This document shows positions 24,027 through 34,200 of a stretch of DNA of 64,000 nt, piece after piece; the first letter of the stretch is position 1; every line of letters begins with the position of its first letter. Below the pieces are notes generated by a model. The model had not been told where the DNA came from and ran no database searches. It worked only from the letters and a program-made list of their open reading frames with translations. Source of the stretch: Lactifluus volemus (taxonomy: Eukaryota > Basidiomycota > Agaricomycetes > Russulales > Russulaceae); assembly GCA_022376515.1 (NCBI GenBank), contig WTXI01000004.1:1364001-1428000 (forward strand), given 5' to 3'. Made by a program: the position numbers and the translations under genes.

Positions 24027-24774
24027 TCCCTTTACGAGAGTACAAAATTGAATGCCTTGGTGAATTAGGTAATACCATACTACATGTCACAACCTTTCTT
24101 AGGCAGTTGTGTCTAGTAAGCTCCCAAGTCATGCTCCTGACAGTGGACTGTCAAATAAGCATATAAGTGGGAAAAAGAAGGATGAATTTCAAATTACAAT
24201 TGATTTTGCATGCAACACTTATGGGAGTTACCTTGTTACCTTGCTTGCAAGGTCTATGCAGTTGTAATCATGCCCACTAATGACTGATGTTGGTAGTGTT
24301 GGACAGGGTATCTAAAACCTGCTGGGTTTGCAGGTCCACATCAGCAATTGTCCATGTTACCTTGCTTGCAAGGTATTCTGTAGGAGTCGAAAGTCGCCTT
24401 CTTACTAATCCGGTTAGTAATCCTCTTCACGTGGTCTTTTTCCCTATATTGGCCATCCGTCCTGCTTTTTCTGGTCTTCCGTCCCTTTTTCCGCTCGTTC
24501 ACCTACTTAATCTGTACGTCCCGTGACATAGAAAACATTTGTTCGTGCTTGTAAGGAGTATGTTATTCACACGCTCCGATTCGTTCCCATGCATCGGGGA
24601 TTGTCAGGGAGCGAAATTCAGAACCTACCCGCTAGCCTTCACTTGCACATATCTCCTCGTCCCACAATTCCTGGATATCGACATCGACATTACGATCTTC
24701 TTGAAGAGGTGTAATCTGTGACACGTCGGAAGTGCGTTAGGGTGTCCAGGTCCGGTCACAAAACTCTCTGCCAT
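24027..24774. repeat. copy of a dispersed repeat with CTTGC-TT-GCAAG palindrome
   Basis: No gene. The palindrome ACCTTGCTTGCAAGGT (7-bp arms, 2-base centre) occurs at about 24231 and 24359, and again at about 39048. Sequence downstream of the last two is related (constructs such as tgcaggtgtaatcacgcctgc, then a T-rich stretch). This links the region to the inverted-repeat element at 38963-41327. Confidence 0.5.
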
Positions 24775-25485
24775 CTAGCCAAAAAAATTCTTGTAAGCCG
24801 CCTTTTTCTTTTCTCGCTGAGACTTTTTGCGCTGCCGGAGATGCTCGAGCTCTGCAGCGATTGCTTTGTCTTCCTTTGCTGGCGAAACCACTTCGAGGAA
24901 TGCCCCCTCCGCCGCTTTGCCTTCCTTGAGCATGAGTTGAGCAAGGCCCTGTTGATACAATGCTTTCGCTCCAATGTGTGACACACAGGTCACAGTAAGC
25001 ATCTTCAAAACGTGCACCTTCAAGAAAAAAAAAAAGCAGTACATACCGCGATCGGAGTCGCTGAGCTTCAGTAGACCGAGCACGGTAGACGTCGCGCTGA
25101 ACGCGATACGGGCGCCCGCGGTGCCAACAGGTTCCTTGAACGCTGCGAGAGCCGAGTCGAGCAACAAGGGCGTTTTTCCACCAGCTCCGGCGAGGCGTCG
25201 TCCAGCAAGACGGGGTGCACGTCGAGGTAGCGCAACGCCTTTTGCCACTTGGCGAGGGCGTCGGCAGCAGTGCCCTCCTTCCAGCATGCGGTGCCAAGCT
25301 CGTGCAGCATGCGCGCAGCCTCGAACGCGATGGCTGGGTTTTGCGTGTCTCATGTGTCGTCTTCGGGGTAGTCTTCGTACCGGTCGCCATCGGACGCCAC
25401 GGGCTGTTGCTCCGAGAGGGAGGATTCGGAGGGCGAGAGTTCGCCACGGTCCGCGATTGTGATAGGCTCTGTGGGGACGTCGCCT
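24775..25485 (-). pseudogene. cyclophilin-40 remnant (TPR part only)
   Basis: Resembles the C-terminal half of cyclophilin-40 (yeast Cpr6/Cpr7), an Hsp90 co-chaperone prolyl isomerase. Seen on the minus strand: DVPTEPITIADRGELSP (the linker after a cyclophilin domain), YEDYPEDD, AIAFEAARMLHELGTACWKE, WQKALRYLDVHPVLL, then after a short intron AKALYQQGLAQLML and AAELEHLRQRKKSQREKKKA, ending at 24775. The cyclophilin domain that should precede this is absent; the DNA just upstream belongs to another gene. A TGA at 25350-25352 (DDT-stop-DTQNP) and a frame change near 25180 add to the damage. It lies at the edge of the transposon-rich half. A split assembly is the alternative to a true headless pseudogene. 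Confidence 0.65.
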
Positions 25486-25633
25486 GGATTCGTGGCATGA
25501 TTCTCGATTCAGCGAACTTTTTTGTGCGAAAAAAAAAGGATTCATTCAGCAATATCGTTTGAGTCATCCCGCTTTCACACAACCAGATTTTTGAGAACCT
25601 TCAGCTCTGATGACGCTGAGATAAGCACAGAGA

Positions 25634-26268
25634 ATGCGACTTCATCCCAACCACTACAGTACTTCCTTGGGGCAGTGCCTGCCCCTCCACCATTCAAACT
25701 TTCAAAGGCCGGATGCGGACTTTGCTGCAGGGACGACGTCACGGTTGCAGGCAAAAGGAGTTTGTGAGGGTCAAGGTAATGTTATTTCATCATCGGATGG
25801 GCACTCCCATCCTCAAGTTGCTGACGTCTGCTATTTTAGAAGTACTAACAACAACTGTTCCCCACTGCGTTATGTCTGAAATTATCGATATCGAACATGT
25901 GTGCCTTGCTGAGACCGAAAGATTTTTTCGGCACTATTACCCATTATTTTATATCGCAACGCCTCCCATTTATGCGGGCATCAGTCTGCTTCGAAAAGGG
26001 AGGGGACATCTCACTGTGAACCGTCTATTACGTGCAACGTGGCTTGGTGGAGCGGCTGGTAGGCACCCCTGAATGACCTTATGGCCAATTCATATCTCAC
26101 ACGCACATATAGGTATTGTCGGTGGCAGAGCAATCAAGTATATCAGGTCCAAAGAGCTGGACAGTTGAAAATCTCATGCGTGTTGGGATTACTGTGCGGA
26201 GCGGGGATATTAGGGATGCTACAAGGCAGATGGAGAGAATCAATGCAAGATCTGGAAAAAGGGATTGA
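25634..26268 (+). CDS. small uncharacterised protein
   Basis: Not recognised. A tentative first exon is followed by an intron (GTAATG at about 25776, acceptor CTATTTTAG near 25840). A clearer exon follows (about 25841-26058) with CLAETERFFRHYYPLFYIAT, PPIYAGISLLRKG and NRLLRATWLGGAAG, and an intron with acceptor CATATAG near 26113. The last exon reads IVGGRAIKYIRSK and, after dropping one A of an AAA run near 26152, SWTVENLMRVGITVRSGDIR, ending at 26268. The hydrophobic Tyr/Ile-rich part could be a membrane segment. It is the last host-like gene before the transposon half. Exon 1 is the weakest part. Confidence 0.4.
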
Positions 26269-26329
26269 CCTGGACTGCTTCATGCAAATTCAAGCAAGGT
26301 CGAGGCCGATGCTGTCGGCGCTTCTAGTT

Positions 26330-26475
26330 GCTTAATGTGTGCTTAATGTGCTTATTAAGCATGTTAAGCACAAATTAAGCACAAAACAATTAAGCAGGTT
26401 AATGCCACCCTGGTGCTTAATTAAGCACAATCTGCTTGGTCAAAGACTCATCTAAGTGACTTTAAGCACATCTTA
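26330..26475. repeat. cluster of TTAAGCA / TGCTTAA motifs
   Basis: About nine copies of TTAAGCA or its complement lie within roughly 150 bases, including the perfect 16-bp palindrome GTGCTTAATTAAGCAC at 26413-26428. A second, similar cluster lies at 38630-38830. Confidence 0.6.
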
Positions 26476-27118
26476 ATCACAATTCAAACAGTGCTAAATT
26501 GCTTTCAAACCATTTTCAGTCACACCAAACTTTTAGGCACCACATTAGTATATTTAAAGAGAAACAACTATACTACAACAATAACACTATCTATACAATA
26601 TGATACTAAATGACACCATTGAGCACCCAGCACTAAGGTTCTGCAAAGCCTCACATGGAGGCATGGTAACAGGACCCCTGAAAGTACACTGAACCCGCTG
26701 ATCTGGGATTTGGATAAAATTTGGGTATTTTCGTTGAAATGCAACAGGTCTATGTGAATAAATAGTAGCTGTTTTGGACCCAAATCTATGGTCAGAATTT
26801 GCGGATAAAAGTTAGGTCTGGTAACAAAGGCCTGGTGACTTTGCAGTTAAAAACCACTACCACAGCATGCGTGGCAGAGACCACACTGAGACCACTCAAA
26901 GACCTGAACTACTCCACTACTACTCCTAGGCTGTGGAAGCAGTGTGGACACATACTTTATGGGCATTTGCATCCATGCGTCCATGTTGAAGTTGTACAAC
27001 TGTTGTACACTAATTGTACTATGTACTATGTACTAGTATCAGGAGCTGATGAATCAATAGAACCACTACGTTATCTCACCACTACCTCACTTCCAACTTG
27101 AACTGCTAATATTCTGCT
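26476..27118. other. AT-rich, no gene seen
   Basis: No convincing gene. A stretch near 26660-26700 contains GGACCCCTGAAAGT, which also occurs, in inverted orientation, near 36225-36250 at the far end of the Ulp1-transposase gene. Both may be remnants of element ends. Confidence 0.4.
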
Positions 27119-27389
27119 ATGGCCAACTCAGACATTGAGGACAACCATCCTACACCATTTGTGCTCAAAGTAGTGTTGCGGGGCTCGACGAGCCGGAGCT
27201 AGCCAGAGCCAAGCCGCATTTAGCCATGGCATCGGCTTACCAGATTTAGCCGAGCCACCTTAGCCAGAACCTTTAGCCAAGGCTAAGCTACTGCTTAGAG
27301 CATAGCTTAGTCTGGCTTAGTCTTAAACTCAAATGCATTATGTAATATTACAGTGCCCTTGCAGCTCACTGAATCTAGGCCAGGAAACT

Positions 27390-28275
27390 TGTTACGGTTA
27401 TGCGGGCCGCCTGGCCCATTTCTGACTGTTTTCCGCCCATTTTTTGACTCGTGTTATGACATAGGACCCCTTTCCTTGGCCAGCCCCCTCTGTTTAACTT
27501 CTAGGGGCTGTGCATCGCCATTTTGGATGTGTATTTGACTCAGGGATCATGACTCAAGTCTTGAGTCAGCGTTCTTGACTCAGACCTTGAGTCAGACGCA
27601 CTGAGTCAGTTCTTGAGTCATCAGAACTGACTCAGGTCTTTAGTCAATGGTCTTGACTTCGCTACTCTACTATGACCTTTGTAGGATAGTTGGTAGGCCC
27701 TCTGTATGCATAAATAGGGCCGTATGGACGAGCTAAAGCCCCAGCTTCAGCTTCGTCCAGAATCACAGTTGTTGTTCACCGATTCGATCCAAGCGTCACC
27801 TCTTTCCTCTCATCTTGTGAATCACCCTCTTCGTACCTTGATCCAGGTACTTCGCGCCACGATCAGACATCTGTGAACTTGTTCCATTTCCGTGAAACCA
27901 GTTCCCAGACACCTGAACCCTAATACAAATGCGTTGTGAGAAGTAGTCCCCACTTCTCACCCCGCGTCTGCCCTAGAACCTTAGTTCAACCTCCCACGAG
28001 TGTCCTTGGAAGGCAAGCATCCCTTGCGCTCCAATTACACTTGCACCCGCATTGTAGTTGAACTTACAGATCGTCCTTCGTCCATCTGCCACCATCTATC
28101 CTCTTTGGGAACGGTAACTCCAACCATCGCGTGCGCCGGCCCGTACTACCCGCCTCACGTGATATGAACCCAAGAGTTCGCACAGTCAAGTCTATCCTTC
28201 ACAGGAACTTGCCTGCGCGTTCTTCAATTGACTACTGAAGCTCACTTCGAGCCACGGTCCCTGTGAACTGTGACA
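27390..28275 (+). mobile_element. solo LTR, family A, copy 1
   Basis: Starts TGTTACGG and ends GTGACA, flanked by the perfect 5-bp duplication AAACT (27385-27389 and 28276-28280). It matches three other copies (42422-43293, 45012-45884, 52281-53153) over about 880 bases and so is a long terminal repeat left after LTR-LTR recombination of a Ty3-type element. A TATA-like cataaatag lies near 27710. It is nested within the hAT-like element. Confidence 0.88.
27535..27655. promoter_or_regulatory. array of TGA(C/G)TCA sites in LTR-A
   Basis: Eight TGACTCA or TGAGTCA heptamers occur within about 120 bases upstream of the TATA-like box. This is the consensus site of Gcn4/CpcA and AP-1-type bZIP factors. 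The same array is present in all four LTR-A copies. Confidence 0.7.
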
Positions 28276-29129
28276 AAACTCCTCCACCCACTCTGGGTCA
28301 TTTACTGCCACCTCTCTCATCTGCAAGCACAAGACATGGCACTCTAAAAGCACCTTGAGGCATTCCTCAAAGTGCTGATGCACTGACACGGCCAAAAGCA
28401 AGGAGCGGGCACTGCCCATCATGGGAAGCGAGGCAGAGATCACGGGCCAGTGGGTGGAAGCGAGGTGATGACGGAGGTACTCCTGCGGTGGTGAGGGATC
28501 ATCCCAGCTTCCTAAAATCACCGGAATAGTTGTTAGTAAAAGAAAAAAAAAATTGTAGCGCCTCCGATTTGGTCACAATGCACTTGCCAAGGCTGGAGCA
28601 CCCGGCCCCTCCGTCAGATCATGAGCTCGACTGCCAGAATCTTGTTGCCGTCCTCCATACTGGCCTTCGGTCTGCTCAGCATCAACCCAACGCCTGCTGT
28701 GCATAAAATAAATTTTGCACCAGCATGAAATCGGTATCAACGGCTTCGCCCGTGGTCTTGCAGAGCCCGGATGAGCATAGTAACCAATGTCGAAGAGATA
28801 GAATTGCAATGCTCACCAAGCACCAACTGCCACTGCACACATGATGGTGAGTTTCGGCTGGTTGCACAGCAGCGAATGGCACAAAGACGTGATGTTCAGC
28901 AGGGCAAGCTCATTGGTGCCCGCAGTGTAGTAATGCACTGCGAGTGCTACCGGCTTGCCAAGGTTGCGCACCGCACCGGTCAGCAGGGAAGAAGTACCAT
29001 TCTTGCATGATGTCGCTCTGGACCTCCTTCTCATCACAGCATTCTTTAAACATTTGGGCCAAACGATGCATGCCCGCTATACCGGAGCCCAGGCAGTAGT
29101 GGCGGCGAGAGGGAGGCGCTGTAGACAGT

Positions 29130-29500
29130 GCTAAGATGGTGGTGGCAACAGGCGAGGGCGAGAAAAGGAGGCGATGCCAAACGGCAGGCAGTGGTGGAGA
29201 CAGAGGCGGGTGGAGCAAAAGGGGGCAGGGCACAGTGACAGAGAGGAGAGAGACATGGCGACAGCGAGCGAACAGAGGGGACACGAGGTTGCCAGGGTTT
29301 TTTTTTGGTTCAAAACAATTATGTGACCCGCCCCGGCTTTCAGGTAGGCTTTAGCTGGGCTCAGTCGTGATTGGAAGCTGGCTGAGTCTAACTAAAATTG
29401 GGGCTTGACTGTGGCTCGGCTACATCCAGCTAACCATAAGCCGGCTCCGGCTTACGGCTAAGCTGTCAATAGCCACAAGCTGCCGCAACACTAGCTCGAA
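29130..29500. repeat. right subterminal part of the hAT-like element
   Basis: Includes a purine-rich tract at about 29135-29300 and a run of GGCT/TTAGC motifs at 29330-29480 mirrored by those at 27180-27310. No gene seen. Confidence 0.5.
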
Positions 29501-31227
29501 GAGTGGATAGGGAAGGGACGCCGGCTTCCAATTGCAATAGATACCCCTTCCAGTCTCGCAGAGCACTTTTCGATGCTCAGAGAAGTTCCTGGAGACATTA
29601 AACACAAGCGCTACCCCAGTATGGACCTCAGCATCGAATCGTTCATCAAATATCAACTCCCAAAGTGTACCTATGCCCTCCCAGGGGTAGAGGCTTTGGA
29701 GTGCTTTAAGAAGAGGGAGCCAAATGCCGATCTGGATGCTCACACAACCATTCCCCTTCCATCTCGCCAATTTGTTGAAAAACTCGACACCCACTTTCGG
29801 CAGGCAATACTCGATGATATGCACTCGGTGATAAACCCAGCATATCCAGGCTCCTACCTCCCACTCTGGTTAGCTCGATACTGGAAAGACATGTGGGAGA
29901 TATATAACTTACAGGAGACCTGGAAGAAGGGATTGACATGGCTGGAAGACAAGATGCAAGGGGGAGTATCAGAGATGGAATATGACATCTACAGAGGGGC
30001 TCACAAACTCACCAATATTCTTCGATGGTCTGAAGAGACAAACATCGCTGGAGCACATGGTGCGACAGACATATTTGCGCGCTACCTTTCTGACAAGACC
30101 TGGATGAATTCAACCCAAATTAACATGATGTTTGCCCATATTTTGGACCGTATAGAACAAGATGAAACCCTGGACTCACTAGTCACTGTGGAAACGCTTT
30201 GCCTTTGGACTGAGATCAAGAAGGCAAAAAATATTCAGTATTTTGATGGGCATCCACCAATGTTCTTGCACCGCCTCGAAAAGCGAATCCTAGATAGGGA
30301 AATTGATTTCCTCATATTCCCTGTGCACTGGGACGTGCAGAAGCATTGGTTGACGTTCAAGCTAGATTTTCAGTTGAAAGAGCTGTCTTACAGTGAGCGA
30401 CATAACTTAGTGGCAATAGTCACAGTTGCACTTACCAAGTGGCGCTGTCTTGGACAGGTGATTCTCTTGCACACAAATTAGCCCCCCCAATGGATATAAT
30501 CAAGAAGTTGCAGTGGTGGTTGAAGAAAAGGCTCGATGGTCCATTCAAGAATCTTGGTGATGGACTCGAACATGGGAGGCAAGATGACATGTCCAATTGT
30601 GGAATCCTCTGTGCAAATACGGCCGCGTGCGACATCTTTGAGGATGATGATCTATGGACCACTGAAACAAAAGCTCTTAAGAGAGGTTGGTGGTTTGTTG
30701 TGCTTGTTAGAAAGCACATAGAGGATGTTAGTCTTTCACATACTTTGTGATGAAAGTTATCACTCACCGGATATTAGGTGAACAATGACCCAGATAGAAA
30801 ATCATACGTCGATAACTGCATCATGGCCATAGATCCATCACAACATACCAACGCTTTCTCAGTCGTGAATCTCCTAAACCCACCAGACTTGGAGACAAAT
30901 TTGCCAACGCACGAAGGTGTTCAAGTTCAAGTTGCTCAGGCGATGGACAGCGCTGACAAATCAACTTCAGCAGTGACGGTGACGGTGATGGTGCCATTGC
31001 CAGTTGTTTTGGTCATGCATCCTTTCCTCGAAAATACACACCATGACATCTTGTCAGGTCATCCATTGGCATCTGAGCAGGCTGAGGAAAGAAAGAAGAG
31101 ACGAGCACATCCCCAAGGATCAAACTGCGTTGACCAAAACCGAAAGAGACAAAAGGTTACTCTTGCAGATGATGCATCTTCTTGGTGTATGGGTCAATCA
31201 AAATCAGCTATCTGGGAGCGCCTTTAG

Positions 31228-34200
31228 AATGAAAAGTACCAGAGTGGGCAAATACACACTGGAGACAACAAACTTGTGCATTTCCGAGCAAAGATTCTGG
31301 GACTTCACCGGCTCATGTTCATTCAGGACTCAAAACATGTTCATCATTTCTTCTGTGGAAAAACATTGATTATGAAGTACCCGTTAAACACCAAGAACTT
31401 TGAGACGCATATCTCAAATTGCAAGGGCGCTCCGAAATCAGCAAAGCTTTCTGGTGGTGGAATGAAGCGTATTGACTCGTATTTTAAGACAACATTGTCT
31501 TTGCCAGTGCCGGCTCCTAGTCCTCTTCCTTGTCCTGGTCTTGATGCCTCTAAGTACTCTATTGTCAAGGCTTACTTGGGTCGAACTGGAGCAGGGGGGG
31601 GCGGCGCCCCATCTGTGACTAAAATCTCGCTTGAGCTCTATGGAAAGCGCTATAGCCGACTTTTGAATGCACGCAAGAAGCATGTCAAAACTGCCCAGTG
31701 TCATGAATGGACTTGGTGGAATGACCACAACACTAACAAGGTATTCTCGACCAACTGCAGTAAAGTGGGACTATGGCCTATCTCAGTGGAGTCAGTGCTA
31801 GGATCTGAAAGTGACTCGTTGCTGGAACCTTGTCATGCCTGTTGTTATGGACTGACACGTGTTTGCTGACTCATACTATACGTTTTCGGACTACTGACTC
31901 ATTTCTGCTGACTCCCCTGCTTATGTGAATGGACTGCCGATCGCTTTGTTTCAGATCGCTTACTTACCTTTCTCACGATACAGCCTCACACAGCACCGTA
32001 CAGCCTCAAGCAACAGCCACATGCACAGGATGACTCGCTGATTCCTGATACATGTTTCAAACCCTGAAAGCTGTACGAAGGTCACAGCCCCTACGGCTGT
32101 GTACATAGCCTCGTCTTCTTGTATATAAACCTTGTACTTTCTGCCCTAGAGACCTTAAGTCTCAGTTTTGTTTCGCAATCCAAGTCCTTCTATCTATTAG
32201 AACCTTGTCTTGCCTAGAAGCATCCGACCTGAGAGAACCCTCTTGACATCACTCTTCACGACTTCTTGACACTTTGGTCTCACCCTGAGCCCAAAGCCCT
32301 TGACCTCTGAAACGCTCTTGACTTAGTCGTTTACTAAGTCTCGTCTTTATCGAACCTTTGATCTTGACTTGCACATCTTGCAAGTCTCGCTCTTGACTTC
32401 ACGAACGATCGTACACTTCGTACAAAGGTCCTACTTGGAACCTTAACACCTGTTGCTCAGTGCTAAAAAGCAAGGCTTTTAAAAATGTGTGCAACATTCC
32501 TCAGCCTCCAGATGAGCACTACAAATACATCAATATGATGTATTGTAACAAGAAGCTTGCTGTGCTATTTGGCTGATGTTCTGGGTTGCGTAAAATTATT
32601 GAAAACGAGGTACATCATGATTGCCTTCTATCACAATGACATAGCTAACAATGTAACAAATCAAACTTTTTATTTAGACTGTATCTCCTCTGCTACAATA
32701 CATTCATGGCATACTGTCTTGGGAACATAAAGGCGATAATCTGTTTGCATCAATAATTGAAGCTGTGGCCCTCCGAAAAGACAAGGAAACCCGAGGCGTT
32801 GGAATGCAGAGAATGCGATATGCTCCAGATCTGATCGAGTTTTCGCATATTCTCTTTACGCACAGCCCCAAGGCCTATGAAAGATTGAGAGATGTATTAA
32901 CACTGCCCGACCAAAGGACACTTCAGTAAGCTCACTTGGCCCTCTTATGCGCAGACTTAGATGCTCATTTATGACTTGGAAATCAGTATGCAGCATGCAC
33001 GCCAACCACAGTTTCCTATTGGGATTCAATCTCGAACCTTTGAACTGGTTAAAGAGACTCTACAGAAACTTCAGTATGATGGTCCCGTTGGTTTAAGCTG
33101 CGACGATATGAAGCTTCTGGCGTCATTTCGCCCATACTATGATGGAGCTCGCAAGAGTTACTTTCTTATGGGCCATATAGGCGAGCCTTATCAGATTCTC
33201 AATCACGAAGACTTTCAGCTTGTGATCCAAAATAAGGAGCTTCAGAAGGCAACAAAGGTATGATATCTGTTCATCCGACTATCTAAAAAGCTGATCGTTC
33301 ATTAGCTTCGCTTATTTTGTCTTCAGATCCCCATACCAAAGATACCAACTATCATTGTTGCCGCATTATCAATCCCTGATAACCTTGAAGCAAACGATCT
33401 ACTCAAGTTTACATGGGACATATTAATTGGTCTCTATAGCTACAACATCAGGGTTGCTTCTTATGTAACGGATGGCAGTAATGTCGAGCGCTCAGTTCAG
33501 GACAAGCTTGAGGCATGAGCTGACCAAATCAAGGAGATCCAATTTAAACATCCTGCAGATGATGGATCGATTCACGATAACATTGTTATTTCCATCCCGT
33601 GGTTTGGAGATCGGCCCATGGCAATTCTCCAAGACCCAAAGCATCTCCTTAAGACATGTCGCAACAACAGCTTTTCTGGCGCTCAAGTTCCGATCCTTCC
33701 TAACCATCCGATCCTCTTTGCCGATATTTGTGCAATGGCTTATAATGACTCACCCCTCTATTTATGAGATGTCGAAAAAGTGGACCATCAAAATGACAAC
33801 ACCGCGGTCCGACTCTTTAGTGGTGCAATGCTAGAGTGGCTTTCGACGAAGGGTCCTGACAAGAGAGGCCTTATCTGCTTCTTATTCATTTGCGGCGAAA
33901 TGATCGACACATATCAGAATCGGCTTATTCCTATAGATGAGCAGGTCCAGATGATACTACGTGCTCATTTCTTCTTTGAGCTCTGGGAAGCATTTATCGA
34001 CGTCAGTGGCTATGCAAAAAAGAAGCATTTCTTGTCACCTCAATGCATCAAGATCACAAAGGTGTTAATCCGTGGCTTTCTTCAACTCATTCTCATTTAT
34101 CGTGATAATGAGGGAGGCCGTCCCTTGCTCCCTTGGCTTTTGGGTACAGAGGCAGTCAAACATGTCTTTGGGATGTGTCGCCAAATCATCAAGGACTTTA

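Larger units (their letters stand above)
27171..29494. mobile_element. hAT-like DNA transposon, non-autonomous, inside the Ulp1 gene
   Basis: Ends are TAGTGTTGCGG at 27171 and its complement CCGCAACACTA ending at 29494. They are flanked by 8-bp direct repeats GCTCAAAG (27163-27170) and GCTCGAAG (29495-29502), one mismatch. Eight-bp duplications and TAGTG-type ends are hAT features. Just inside both ends are repeated TTAGCC/GGCTAA motifs, typical of subterminal transposase-binding repeats. No intact transposase is present. A minus-strand frame at 28276-28521 is a short unidentified coding relic. Excision with one duplication copy restores the Ulp1 reading frame. A solo LTR sits inside it. Confidence 0.82.
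27119..31227 (+). pseudogene. Ulp1/C48 SUMO-protease domain, N-terminal part of a large transposon gene
   Basis: Start ATG at 27119 reads MANSDIEDNHPTPFVLK; 52 bases later a hAT-like element interrupts it. The frame resumes at 29503 as EWIGKGRRLP, then SFIKYQLPKCTYALPG, a mark of the Ulp1-like family spread in Agaricomycete genomes. The C48 catalytic residues are all visible: His in VHWDVQKHWL, Asp in SYSDSL (created by splicing an intron at 30393-30457), Gln in GRQDD, and Cys in NCGILCAN. After another intron (about 30707-30778) the frame continues through a Lys/Arg-rich segment (EERKKRRAHP). A TAG at 31225-31227 (ERL-stop-NEK, fits CAG to TAG) breaks it. Ulp1 proteins cleave SUMO; the target here is unknown. 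It reads on into the zinc-finger and transposase part. Confidence 0.75.

Noticed and set aside
1..26300. Secondary-metabolite or other functional gene cluster
   Set aside because: The neighbours belong to unrelated housekeeping pathways with mixed strands and no shared biosynthetic logic.
27535..27655. Regularly spaced repeats resembling a CRISPR array
   Set aside because: They are 7-base TGA(C/G)TCA sites without constant spacing, inside a eukaryotic LTR.
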